Below, in pieces: positions 1 to 7,372 of a stretch of DNA of 12,339 bases. A program made the position numbers and the translations under genes. The stretch comes from Pseudomonadota bacterium (GTDB lineage: Bacteria > Pseudomonadota > Alphaproteobacteria > Rhizobiales > Xanthobacteraceae): the NCBI GenBank assembly GCA_023433965.1, contig JAEYTQ010000809.1, positions 1 to 12,339 on the forward strand. The letters run 5' to 3'. Under the pieces are notes generated by a model. It did no database searches. It was not told the DNA's origin and saw nothing but the letters and a program-made list of their open reading frames with translations. Position 1 is the first letter of the stretch. Every line of letters begins with the position of its first letter.

Positions 1-491
1 CCTATCGGCTGCGGCGCGTCTACTATTCCGCCTTCAGCCCAATCCCCGATGCGAGCCGCTCGTTGCCGCTGGTGCAACCGCCCTTGCTGCGCGAGCACCG
101 GCTCTACCAGGCCGACTGGCTGATGCGCTTTTACGGCTTCGACGTTGCGGAGATCGTCGACAACAGCGCGATGCTGCCGCTCGATATCGATCCCAAGCTC
201 GCATGGGCGCTACGCCACCGCGACCGTTTCCCGCTCGACGTCAACCGCGCCAGCCGCGAGGAGCTGCTGCGCGTGCCCGGCTTCGGCACCAGGACGGTCG
301 AGCGCATCATCGCGACGCGGCGTAGCACCACGATCCGCCTTTCCGATCTCGCGCGGCTGCACGTGCCCCAACGCAAGGCGCTGCCCTTCATCGTCCTCAG
401 CGATCACCGTCCATCGCCGCATCGTCTCGATGCCGCGGGACTGATCGAACGCTTCAAGCCGAAGGCAACACAATTGGGGTTTGGCTTCTGA
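1..491 (+). CDS. Putative DNA modification/repair radical SAM protein, C-terminal part (5' truncated)
   Basis: The reading frame is open from base 3 to the TGA at 489-491, giving 162 residues of a protein that begins upstream of the window. The fragment opens with a YRLRRVYYSAFSPIPD-like stretch, typical of the radical SAM family linked to UDG-like genes (TIGR03916 type). A helix-hairpin-helix DNA-binding motif follows at about fragment residues 76-107 (FPLDVNRASREELLRVPGFG). The CxxxCxxC cluster motif of the radical SAM core must lie upstream and cannot be checked here. A TTG at 63 is not a credible start because the family sequence continues in frame before it. The stop overlaps the ATG of the next gene by one base (TGATG), which implies translational coupling with the DUF4130-UdgX gene. 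The family is predicted to act on damaged or modified DNA, but I know of no proven reaction. Confidence 0.85.
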   Translation, partial: YRLRRVYYSAFSPIPDASRSLPLVQPPLLREHRLYQADWLMRFYGFDVAEIVDNSAMLPLDIDPKLAWALRHRDRFPLDVNRASREELLRVPGFGTRTVERIIATRRSTTIRLSDLARLHVPQRKALPFIVLSDHRPSPHRLDAAGLIERFKPKATQLGFGF

Positions 492-1933
492 TGCAGTACA
501 TCACCCTCGACACCGAAACCGATTTCGACGGCTGGCGCAAAGCCGCGCGCTGCCTCGTGCTTCATCACGTGCAACCCGGCGACGTCACTTGGACCGTGCA
601 AGGCGGCGAAGCGGAGTTGTTCGCACCGTCCTCCCCATCACCGATTCTCGAGGTGAACGACGGCACCTTCAACGTACCAGGCAAATTCGTCGAGCTCGCC
701 AAGGCCGCGATCCTGCATCGCGATGGCGAACGCTTTGCGATCCTCTATCGCCTGCTCTGGCGATTGAAGGACGATCACGACCTGATCGAGGCCGCGACCG
801 ACCCCGATGTCGCGCAAGTGACGGCGATGGCAAGAGCGGTCCATCGCGACGAGCACAAGATGCATGCCTTCGTCCGCTTTCGCGAGATCGGCAGGGAACG
901 CGAGGCGCATTACGTCGCCTGGTTCGAGCCGGAGCATCACATCGTCGAGCTCGCCGCTCCGTTCTTCGCCAAGCGCTTTGCCGACATGCCATGGTCGATC
1001 CTGACGCCGGAGCTCTGCGCGCATTGGGACGGCCACGCGCTTTCGTTCACGCCGGGTGTCAGCAAGAGGGAGGCGCCGGGCGAAGACCGGCTGGAGGAAA
1101 CCTGGCGGCGCTATTACGCCAGCATCTTCAATCCGGCCCGGCTCAAGGTGAAGGCGATGCAGGCCGAGATGCCGAAGAAATACTGGAGGAACCTGCCCGA
1201 GGCCTCGATCATTAAGCCCTTGATCGAGGACGCCGAGCGCATGACCGGCGCCATGATCGCCAATGCCGCAACCGATCCGCACAAGCCTCAGAAGCGGCCG
1301 GAGGCCCCGATGACACGCAAGTCCGCCGCCAACGATCTCGAAGCGCTGCGCGAGGAAGCCGCCCATTGCCGCGCCTGCCATCTCTACAAGGACGCGACCC
1401 AGACCGTGTTTGGCGAGGGACCGAAGTCGGCCAACATCATGCTGGTCGGCGAGCAGCCCGGCGACAAGGAAGACCTCGCCGGCCATCCCTTCGTCGGCCC
1501 GGCAGGCCAGATGCTCGACCGCGCGCTTGAGGAAGCCGGCGTCGACCGCAAGAAGGTCTATGTCACCAACGCGGTCAAGCATTTCAAATTCGTGCCGCGC
1601 GGAAAGATCCGCTTGCACCAGAAGCCGAACACGCCCGAGATCCGGGCCTGCCGGCAATGGTACGAGCGGGAAGTTGCGGCGCTCCAGCCCGAATTGATCG
1701 TGGCGATGGGCGCCACCGCTGCGCAAAGTGTGTTCGGCAAGATCACCCCGATCGGCAAGAATCGAGGCCGGCTCATCGAGCTTCCCGACGGCCGCAAGGC
1801 GCTGGTCACCGTGCACCCGTCCTATCTGCTTCGGCTGCCTGATCCGGAAGCCAAAGCGCTGGAATATCGGCGCTTCGTCGAAGACCTGAAAATCGCCGCG
1901 AGCCTGCAGAGAGAAGCCGCGCGCGCCGCGTGA
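491..1933 (+). CDS. DUF4130-UdgX fusion: UdgX-type uracil-DNA-binding protein/glycosylase
   Basis: This 480-residue protein has two domains. Residues about 1-260 match the DUF4130 type (TIGR03915), of unknown function. Residues about 275-480 are a family 4-like uracil-DNA glycosylase of the UdgX type. Visible motifs are CRAC (C293, C296) and C387 as probable [4Fe-4S] ligands, motif A GEQPGDKED at 320-328, PFVGPAGQML at 333-342, and HPS at 442-444. The loop RGKIRLHQKP (370-379) aligns with the KRRIH loop of mycobacterial UdgX, and H376 matches the His that forms a covalent bond to the abasic site after uracil removal. A His (H364, VKHF) sits where family 4 enzymes often have a cluster Cys. The gene starts inside the stop of the radical SAM gene with no clear ribosome site of its own, so it is probably translated by coupling. 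It ends 1 bp from the convergent amidohydrolase gene. The family call is firm; activity is inferred. Confidence 0.88.
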   Translation: MQYITLDTETDFDGWRKAARCLVLHHVQPGDVTWTVQGGEAELFAPSSPSPILEVNDGTFNVPGKFVELAKAAILHRDGERFAILYRLLWRLKDDHDLIEAATDPDVAQVTAMARAVHRDEHKMHAFVRFREIGREREAHYVAWFEPEHHIVELAAPFFAKRFADMPWSILTPELCAHWDGHALSFTPGVSKREAPGEDRLEETWRRYYASIFNPARLKVKAMQAEMPKKYWRNLPEASIIKPLIEDAERMTGAMIANAATDPHKPQKRPEAPMTRKSAANDLEALREEAAHCRACHLYKDATQTVFGEGPKSANIMLVGEQPGDKEDLAGHPFVGPAGQMLDRALEEAGVDRKKVYVTNAVKHFKFVPRGKIRLHQKPNTPEIRACRQWYEREVAALQPELIVAMGATAAQSVFGKITPIGKNRGRLIELPDGRKALVTVHPSYLLRLPDPEAKALEYRRFVEDLKIAASLQREAARAA

Positions 1934-1934
1934 A

Positions 1935-3107
1935 TTACGACGCCGCGAGCTGCTCCTCGACGAGCTTCACCCAGTAGGATGTGCCGTAGACGATCGCCTC
2001 GTCGTTGAAATTGTAGGCGGGGTGATGCAAGCCGGCGCTGTCGCCGTTACCGCAGAAGATGAAGGCGCCGGGCCGCGCTTCCAGCATATAGGCGAAATCC
2101 TCGCCGCCCATCAGCGGCGCCATCTCGTGCACATTGGCCTCGCCCGCGACCTGAGTGGCAATGCGCCGCGCCACTTCGGTCTCCGCCGCGTGATTGTTCA
2201 CGACGGGATAATTGCGCTTGTAGCGCAGGTCGATCTTGGCGCCGGTGATCTGCGCCACGCCCGCCACGACCTCATGCACGCGCTTCTCGACCAGCTTGCG
2301 CACCTCCGGCGACAGCGTGCGGATGGTGCCTCGCAGCGTTGCGGTCTGTGGAATGACGTTGCGGGCGTTGCCGGCGTGGAATTCGCAGATCGAGATCACC
2401 GCGGATTCGAGCGGATCGACGCTGCGCGCCACGATCGACTGCAACGCCGTGATCACCTGCGCGCCGACCAGAACGGAATCGACGCATTTATGCGGACGCG
2501 CGGCGTGGCCGCCGAGGCCCTCGATCATGATATCGACCTCGTCGGTCGCCGCCATGATCGGACCCGGCCGAATCGCGAACGAGCCGATCGGGATGCCGGG
2601 ACCGTTGTGCATGCCGTAGACCTGCTCGATGCCGAAGCGTTCCATCAGGCCGTCCTTGACCATGGCCGCGCCGCCGGCGCCGCCCTCTTCGGCAGGCTGG
2701 AAGATCACGACGGCATCGCCGGCGAAGTTTCGAGTTTCGGCGAGGTAGCGGGCTGCCCCGAGCAGCATCGCGGTGTGGCCGTCATGGCCGCAAGCGTGCA
2801 TCTTGCCGGGGGTCTTGGAGGCGTAAGGCAGGTTGGTCTGCTCCTCGACCGGCAGCGCGTCCATGTCGGCACGCATGCCGATCACCTTGAGCCCCTCACC
2901 GACGGGCTTGCTGCCCTTGATCACGCCCACGACGCCGGTCTGGCCGAGCCCGGTCACCACCTCATCGCAGCCGAACTCCCGAAGGCGCTCGGCGACGAAT
3001 GCTGCGGTGCGATGGACATCGTATAGCAGCTCGGGATGCTGGTGGATGTCCCGCCGCCAGGCCTGGATATCGGGTTGAAGGTCGGCGACGCGGTTCACGA
3101 TGGGCAT
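1935..3107 (-). CDS. M20D family amidohydrolase (hippurate hydrolase/N-acyl-amino-acid amidohydrolase-like)
   Basis: This is a 390-residue cytoplasmic metallopeptidase-like hydrolase that probably cleaves an N-acyl amino acid or similar amide; the substrate cannot be told. Motifs are MRADMDALP (78-86), HACGHDGH (104-111, metal ligands C106 and H108), the catalytic/ligand pair E140-E141, MHN (166-168), the dimerisation-domain GGHAARPH (199-206), MGGEDF (333-338) and LHHPAYNFND (360-369). The frame is open far upstream, to 3704, but that extension runs antisense through the GMC gene and a palindromic repeat. The family N-terminus MPIVNRVADLQPDIQAWRRD begins at 3107 and gives the usual length of about 390 residues, so that ATG is chosen, although no strong Shine-Dalgarno precedes it. 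The gene diverges from the GMC oxidoreductase and converges, with a 1-bp gap, on the UdgX gene. Confidence 0.9.
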   Translation of the reverse strand: MPIVNRVADLQPDIQAWRRDIHQHPELLYDVHRTAAFVAERLREFGCDEVVTGLGQTGVVGVIKGSKPVGEGLKVIGMRADMDALPVEEQTNLPYASKTPGKMHACGHDGHTAMLLGAARYLAETRNFAGDAVVIFQPAEEGGAGGAAMVKDGLMERFGIEQVYGMHNGPGIPIGSFAIRPGPIMAATDEVDIMIEGLGGHAARPHKCVDSVLVGAQVITALQSIVARSVDPLESAVISICEFHAGNARNVIPQTATLRGTIRTLSPEVRKLVEKRVHEVVAGVAQITGAKIDLRYKRNYPVVNNHAAETEVARRIATQVAGEANVHEMAPLMGGEDFAYMLEARPGAFIFCGNGDSAGLHHPAYNFNDEAIVYGTSYWVKLVEEQLAAS

Positions 3108-3278
3108 GGAAGGTCTCGAGCTTTGTTGAATACAGAACTCTCTAGCATGCAAGCGCCGGTCCACCCAACCGACGGAGGATCCAGGGTAGCTCTGTTCTAT
3201 CGTCATGGCCGGACTTGTCCCGGCCCGCTGCGTCTGCCTATTAGGATGGAACGCCAATGACGATCCGGGTGGAGCAGA
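3108..3278. other. Divergent intergenic region between amidohydrolase and GMC genes
   Basis: This 171-bp gap must hold the promoters of both divergent genes. I see no convincing -35/-10 pair on either strand. It contains the palindromic repeat at 3201-3226 and a GGAG ribosome site (3271-3274) in front of the GMC start. Confidence 0.6.
3201..3226. repeat. Palindromic dispersed repeat, Bradyrhizobium-type (GTCATGGCCGG...CCGGCC)
   Basis: Arms GGCCGG (3207-3212) and CCGGCC (3220-3225) form a perfect 6-bp inverted repeat around ACTTGTC, preceded by CGTCAT. It resembles the very common intergenic element cGTCATGGCCGGGACTTGTCCC found in many Bradyrhizobium-like genomes, with one G missing from the left arm. 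When read as protein on the minus strand it gives the tell-tale AGTSPAMT string. It looks like a partial copy, because the usual downstream part is replaced by unrelated sequence. Recognition is from memory of the repeat family, not from a search. Confidence 0.65.
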
Positions 3279-4898
3279 ATGCCGAGGCGGCTCGAAGGTG
3301 AGTTTGACTATATCGTCGTCGGAGCCGGCACCGCGGGCTGCATCGTCGCGAACCGGTTGTCGGCCGATCGCAACAACCGCGTGCTCATCCTCGAAGCCGG
3401 CGGCGACGACAATTGGATCTGGTTCCACATCCCGGTGGGCTATCTCTTCGCAATCGGCAATCCCCGTTCGGACTGGATGTTCAAGACCGAGGCCGAGCCC
3501 GGCCTGAACGGCCGATCGCTGGCCTACCCGCGCGGCAAGGTGATCGGCGGCTGCTCCGCCATCAACGCCATGATCTCGATGCGGGGACAGGCCGCCGACT
3601 ACGATCACTGGCGCCAACTCGGGCTGACCGGCTGGGGCTATGATGACGTGCTGCCGCTGTTCAAGCGGCTGGAGGATCACTTCCTTGGCGCGAGCGAGCA
3701 TCACGGCGCCGGCGGCGGCTGGCGCATCGAGGCACCGCGGCTGTCATGGGCCGTTCTCGATGCCGTCGGCGACGCCGCCGAGGAGATGGGCATCAAGCGC
3801 ATCCCGGATTTCAACACCGGCGACAACGAAGGCACCAGCTATTTCCACGTCAACCAGAAGCGCGGCCGGCGCTGGTCCTCGGCGCGCGGTTTCCTCAAGC
3901 CCGCGCTGGGCCGTCAGAACCTGCGGCTCGAGAAGCACGTGCTGGTCGACCGCCTCATCATCGAGCAGGGCCGCGCCGTCGGCGTGCGCTTCGTCCGGAA
4001 CGGCGAGATCATGGAGGCGCGCGCCAGGCGCGAGGTTATTCTCTCCGCCGGCTCGATCGGCTCGGTGCAGGTGCTGCATCGTTCCGGCATCGGCCCGGCC
4101 GACTGGCTGTCGCCACTCGGCATCGACATCGTCATGGACAAGCCCGGTATAGGGCGCAATCTGCAGGACCACCTCCAGCAGCGCGCGATCTACAAGGTCG
4201 AGGGCGTACGCACGCTGAACGAGACCTACTACAACCTGTTCCGCCGCGGCCTGATGGGGCTGGACTACGCCTTCCGGCGCCGCGGCCCGCTGACCATGGC
4301 GCCGTCGCAGCTCGGCATCTTCACCCGCTCGGACGCGACGCGCGCCCGCGCCAACATCCAGTTCCACGTGCAGCCGCTGTCGCTCGACAAGTTCGGCGAT
4401 CCCCTGCACCGCTTTGCCGCCATCACGGTCAGCGCCTGCAATCTCCAGCCGACCTCGCGCGGCACCGTGCGGCTGCGCTCGGCGGCGCCGGACGAGAAGC
4501 CGGTCATCGCGCCGAACTACCTGTCGACCGACGACGACCGCCAGGTCGCCGCCGACGCCATCCGCACCACGCGGCGCCTGATGCAGCAGAAGGCGCTCGC
4601 CAAATATCGTCCAAGCGAGTATTTGCCCGGACCCTCCGTCGGCGATGACGACGCCTCGCTGGCGAAGGCCGCCGGCGACATAGGCACCACCATCTTCCAT
4701 CCCGTCGGCACTGCGAGGATGGGGACGGCAAGCGATCCGATGGCCGTGGTGGACGAGCGCTTGTGCTTCTATGGTCTCTCGGGCTTGCGCATCGTCGACG
4801 CCTCGATCATGCCGACCATCACCTCTGGCAACACCAACACGCCGACCGCGATGATCGCCGAGAAGGGCGCGACGATGATCCTGGAGGATGCGAAGTAG
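3279..4898 (+). CDS. GMC family FAD-dependent oxidoreductase (choline dehydrogenase-like)
   Basis: This 539-residue flavoprotein of the glucose-methanol-choline family oxidises an alcohol to an aldehyde or ketone with FAD. The N-terminal dinucleotide-binding motif GAGTAG is at 15-20 and the ribose-binding acid is E39. The GMC signature RGKVIGGCSAIN is at 85-96. Near the C-terminus, HPVGT puts the catalytic His at H474, and SGNTN (516-520) supplies the second active-site residue, an Asn as in choline oxidase-like members. Length is normal for the family. GGAG at 3271-3274 lies 4 bases before the ATG. The closest named relatives are choline dehydrogenase (BetA) and polyethylene glycol or other alcohol dehydrogenases. 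No betB or betI lies beside it, so choline is not assured as substrate. Its 3' end overlaps the alpha/beta hydrolase start, suggesting a two-gene operon. Confidence 0.9.
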   Translation: MPRRLEGEFDYIVVGAGTAGCIVANRLSADRNNRVLILEAGGDDNWIWFHIPVGYLFAIGNPRSDWMFKTEAEPGLNGRSLAYPRGKVIGGCSAINAMISMRGQAADYDHWRQLGLTGWGYDDVLPLFKRLEDHFLGASEHHGAGGGWRIEAPRLSWAVLDAVGDAAEEMGIKRIPDFNTGDNEGTSYFHVNQKRGRRWSSARGFLKPALGRQNLRLEKHVLVDRLIIEQGRAVGVRFVRNGEIMEARARREVILSAGSIGSVQVLHRSGIGPADWLSPLGIDIVMDKPGIGRNLQDHLQQRAIYKVEGVRTLNETYYNLFRRGLMGLDYAFRRRGPLTMAPSQLGIFTRSDATRARANIQFHVQPLSLDKFGDPLHRFAAITVSACNLQPTSRGTVRLRSAAPDEKPVIAPNYLSTDDDRQVAADAIRTTRRLMQQKALAKYRPSEYLPGPSVGDDDASLAKAAGDIGTTIFHPVGTARMGTASDPMAVVDERLCFYGLSGLRIVDASIMPTITSGNTNTPTAMIAEKGATMILEDAK

Positions 4899-5796
4899 CG
4901 TCCTCATGATCGACCCGCAGCGCTTTTCAATCGGTCCGCCCGGCGCAGAGATCGCCATGCTGCAATGGGGCGAGAGCGGCAAGCCGCCAGCCCTGCTCCT
5001 CCACGGCACCGGCTTCGTCGCCGACGTCTGGGACGAGGTCGCCCGCGAGCTGGCATCGACCTACACTGTCTACGCGTTCGATCGCCGCGGCCACGGCGCC
5101 AGCCACAAGCCCGGCGCCTATCAGTTCCTGGACTATGCGGAGGATGTCCGCCGGGTGGTCGCCGCGCTCGATCTCCGCGACATCTACGGAATCGGCCACA
5201 GCGCGGGTGCGACCGATCTCCTTCTCGCGGCGAAGCTCTTGCCCGGCCGCTTCACCCGCCTGTTCGTGATGGAGCCGACCGTCATGGATCCGCGCGCGGC
5301 GCGCTCCGGCGGCTTGAGCGAGGAATCTCTTTCCCGCGTGGAAGGCACGCTGCGCCGGCGGGCCGAGTTCGAGACCGCCGAGGCCGTGTTCGAACGTTAC
5401 AGAACGGCGCCCGCATTTGCTGACTGGACCGAGACCTCGCTACGGGCGTATGTGCGCCACGGCTTCGTGCCGCTCGACGACGGCCGGGTGCGGCTCTGCT
5501 GCACGCCGGAGATCGAGTCCGCCATCCTGCGTCCAATCTACGAGGCGATGGAGCAGGTCTATGCCGGCGATGCCCGCGGCAACCCGTTTGCCTGGCTGAC
5601 AGAGATCGATTGCCCGGTGCGCGTCACGACCGCTTCGAAGTCGGGCGCGATCTACTGGGAGATGGCCGCGCGCGCGGTGTCGCTGATTCCGCGGGTCAGT
5701 ACGCTGGTGTTCGAGGACGCCGGGCACTGTGTCGCGCAGGAAGTGCCGGGGCGCGTGGTCCAGACCGTGAGAGAGTTCGCAAAGCCCGGGCCGTAG
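4888..5796 (+). CDS. Alpha/beta hydrolase
   Basis: This is a 302-residue alpha/beta-hydrolase fold enzyme from the ATG at 4888, with an oxyanion-hole HGTGF (39-43), the FDRRGHG strand-turn (64-70), the nucleophile elbow GHSAG (103-107, Ser105) and a terminal DAGH with catalytic H280. The usual acid after strand 7 is not obvious: the segment reads VTTASKSGAIY, with no Asp or Glu. E129 in MEPTVMDP, after strand 6, may supply it. Two starts are possible: 4888, which overlaps the GMC gene by 11 bp and has GGAGG directly abutting it, or 4906 (MIDPQRF), 8 bases after the GMC stop, with the same GGAGG 18 bases away. Neither spacing is ideal. The stop TAG (5794-5796) lies inside a palindromic repeat. 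The substrate is unknown; linkage to the GMC gene suggests ester or lactone handling in the same pathway. Confidence 0.85.
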   Translation: MRSSVLMIDPQRFSIGPPGAEIAMLQWGESGKPPALLLHGTGFVADVWDEVARELASTYTVYAFDRRGHGASHKPGAYQFLDYAEDVRRVVAALDLRDIYGIGHSAGATDLLLAAKLLPGRFTRLFVMEPTVMDPRAARSGGLSEESLSRVEGTLRRRAEFETAEAVFERYRTAPAFADWTETSLRAYVRHGFVPLDDGRVRLCCTPEIESAILRPIYEAMEQVYAGDARGNPFAWLTEIDCPVRVTTASKSGAIYWEMAARAVSLIPRVSTLVFEDAGHCVAQEVPGRVVQTVREFAKPGP

Positions 5797-5826
5797 CCCG
5801 GATGGAGGCAGCGCAACCCGGGCTGC
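5791..5826. repeat. Palindromic dispersed repeat (TAGCCCGGATGGAG type), between convergent genes
   Basis: The arms AGCCCGG (5795-5801) and CCGGGCT (5818-5824) form a perfect 7-bp inverted repeat with a 16-base loop. The sequence matches the frequent Bradyrhizobium-type element GTAGCCCGGATGGAGC...GCAA(T/C)CCGGG. It lies between the convergent hydrolase and hpnO genes and supplies the TAG stop of the hydrolase. It could act as a bidirectional transcription barrier, but there is no T-tract on either strand, so a classical terminator is not supported. Confidence 0.65.
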
Positions 5827-5839
5827 GATATGATCCAGG

Positions 5840-7231
5840 TCAGGCCGACCGCCGCACCGCGTTGTCCACCAGCGTCTTGCCGAGCGACCAGATCGCGCCG
5901 GGGACCTTGTGGCTGCCGGCGATGACGTCGTCGAATGCCCTCTCGATCCAGCTGCAGTCTTCCTCGGTGATGGTGAGCGGCGGCAACAGCTTGATGGTAT
6001 GGCTGCCGTGACCGGCGACCTGGGTGAGGATCTTGTGGTCCTTGAACAGCGGCACGGTGATGAGCTGGCAGAACAGGCCCTTGTTGGCGGTCTCCAGCAC
6101 GTTCCAGGAGGCGCGCAGGCGCAGCGACTTCGGCGGACCGAACTCGATGCCGATCATTAGGCCCTTGCCGCGGACTTCCTTCAACAGCTCGTAACCCGGC
6201 ACCATGCGCGTCAGCGCGAGGCGCAGCTCTGCGCCGCGCTTGGCGGCGGCCTCGATCAGCTTCTCGGACTCCATCACGTCGAGCGTGGCGATGCCGGCCG
6301 CCATCCCAAGGTCGTTCTTCGAGAAGGTGGAGCCGTGCACCACCGCGCGGTCCATCTGGTTGAATATCTTGTCGAAGATGCTCTTGCGCGTCAGCACGGC
6401 GCCGACCGGCACATGGCCGCCGGAGAGCGACTTCGACAGCAGCACCATGTCGGGCTCGACGTTCCAGTGCTCGACCGCGAGGAACCGGCCGGTGCGGCCC
6501 ATGCCGGTCTGGATCTCGTCGGCGACGAACAGCGTGCCGTATTTCTTGCAGAGCGCGGCCGCGCCGGGCAGGAACTCGTCGGTGGGCATGTTGACGCCCT
6601 TGCCCTGGATCGGCTCGACCACGAAGGCCGCGACCTCGCGCGAGGCCAGCGCCTTTTCCAGCGCGGCCAGATCGTTGAACGGGATCGGGGTGCAGCCCGG
6701 CAGCAGCGGCTCGAAGCCGGTGCGGAAATTCGAATCGCCCGTGAGCGACAATGCGCCGTAGGTCAGGCCGTGATAGCCGTGAGCGCAATAGACGATGCCG
6801 GGACGTCCCGTGGCACCGCGGGCGAACTTGATGGCGGCCTCGACACATTCGGCGCCGGAATTGGCGAAGAACGCCTTGTCGAGATAGGGAACGTATTTCA
6901 ACAGCCGCTCGGCCAGCACGCCGGCGAGCGTCGAGACGTCGAACTGGACAAGGTTGGGGAGGTCGGCATCGAGCACGCTCTTGAGCGCCTCGCGCATGAC
7001 CGGATGGTTGCGCCCGATCGCAAACACGCCGAAACCCGACAGCAGATCGAGATAGCACGCGCCCTCGCGATCGTAGAGGTACTGTCCCTGCCCCTTCTGG
7101 AAGCCGACATCGTAGCCGATGGTCTTGAGAACCCGGACGAACTGTTCGTTCAGATACCGGTTATGCAGGGTGCTGCGCTGGGCCTGACGGTCCGCGAATA
7201 GCTGAGACATGTCTGGATTTGGGCTGTGCAT
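5840..7231 (-). CDS. hpnO: HpnO: hopanoid class III aminotransferase
   Basis: HpnO is a PLP-dependent class III aminotransferase needed for aminobacteriohopanetriol. It adds the terminal amino group to the C35 side chain derived from ribosylhopane. Of 463 residues, the visible core is NSGAE (124-128, cofactor phosphate), the H151-G-Y-H-G loop, ADEIQTGMGRTG (237-248, D238 contacts the PLP ring nitrogen), the Schiff-base lysine K267 in LLSKSLSGG, and HGST (299-302). The segment YLNEQFVRVLKTIGYDVGF fits the hopanoid-specific branch, and the location beside hpnN, ispH and hpnH supports that over ornithine or acetylornithine aminotransferases. An in-frame ATG at 7210 (MSQLFADRQ) could be the real start; no Shine-Dalgarno decides between them, but a promoter guess upstream favours 7210. 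The gene is divergent from the DUF2147 gene with a shared regulatory gap. Confidence 0.88.
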   Translation of the reverse strand: MHSPNPDMSQLFADRQAQRSTLHNRYLNEQFVRVLKTIGYDVGFQKGQGQYLYDREGACYLDLLSGFGVFAIGRNHPVMREALKSVLDADLPNLVQFDVSTLAGVLAERLLKYVPYLDKAFFANSGAECVEAAIKFARGATGRPGIVYCAHGYHGLTYGALSLTGDSNFRTGFEPLLPGCTPIPFNDLAALEKALASREVAAFVVEPIQGKGVNMPTDEFLPGAAALCKKYGTLFVADEIQTGMGRTGRFLAVEHWNVEPDMVLLSKSLSGGHVPVGAVLTRKSIFDKIFNQMDRAVVHGSTFSKNDLGMAAGIATLDVMESEKLIEAAAKRGAELRLALTRMVPGYELLKEVRGKGLMIGIEFGPPKSLRLRASWNVLETANKGLFCQLITVPLFKDHKILTQVAGHGSHTIKLLPPLTITEEDCSWIERAFDDVIAGSHKVPGAIWSLGKTLVDNAVRRSA

Positions 7232-7235
7232 CCGC

Positions 7236-7266
7236 TACATACTTCGCTAGAGGGCCGTCTCGTCAA
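7236..7266 (-). promoter_or_regulatory. Weak candidate sigma-70 promoter for hpnO
   Basis: On the minus strand, TTGACG (7266-7261) matches the -35 consensus at 5 of 6 bases. TATGTA (7241-7236) is a poor -10 with a long 19-base spacer. Transcription would start near 7229, which would favour the hpnO ATG at 7210 over the one at 7231. This is only a candidate. Confidence 0.25.
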
Positions 7267-7292
7267 CCGAAAACGGAACGTTACCGAAAACG
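7266..7292. repeat. 10-bp direct repeat in the hpnO/DUF2147 divergent promoter region
   Basis: ACCGAAAACG occurs at 7266-7275 and again at 7283-7292, start-to-start 17 bp, with the palindrome AACGTT (7277-7282) between the copies. It lies in the 141-bp gap between two divergent genes and overlaps the candidate hpnO -35. Two equal half-sites this far apart suggest a regulator binding site, but I cannot name a regulator. Confidence 0.45.
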
Positions 7293-7361
7293 ATCTGTGC
7301 GGCCTTTTGCCCTTTTTCGGACCATCTTCGCAAGCACAGCTTTAGCCCATGTTGCACTGCC

Positions 7362-7366
7362 GAGGA
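7362..7366 (+). promoter_or_regulatory. Ribosome binding site that fixes the DUF2147 start at 7373
   Basis: GAGGA lies 6 bases before the ATG at 7373. The upstream in-frame ATG at 7349 would put eight extra residues, including His and Arg, before the signal peptide and has no such site. Confidence 0.7.
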
Positions 7367-7372
7367 ACACTC

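Noticed and set aside
638..1816. 392-residue open frame opposite the UdgX gene
   Set aside because: It is antisense to clear UdgX motifs and shows no family features.
2022..3026. 334-residue open frame opposite the amidohydrolase
   Set aside because: It is an antisense shadow with no recognisable motif; the M20D motifs on the other strand are decisive.
3108..3704. Upstream extension of the amidohydrolase frame to 589 residues
   Set aside because: The added 199 residues run antisense through the GMC gene and the palindromic repeat, are unlike the family, and exceed its normal length of about 390.
5791..5826. Rho-independent terminator between the hydrolase gene and hpnO
   Set aside because: The stem is good but there is no T-tract on either strand; it fits a dispersed repeat better.
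5652..7058. 468-residue frame on the minus strand within hpnO
   Set aside because: It is Arg-rich, out of frame with the aminotransferase and has no domain.
7275..7299. GGAAC at 7275-7279 as an EcfG promoter for the DUF2147 gene
   Set aside because: The bases 16-17 further on are TGTG/GTGC, not CGTT.
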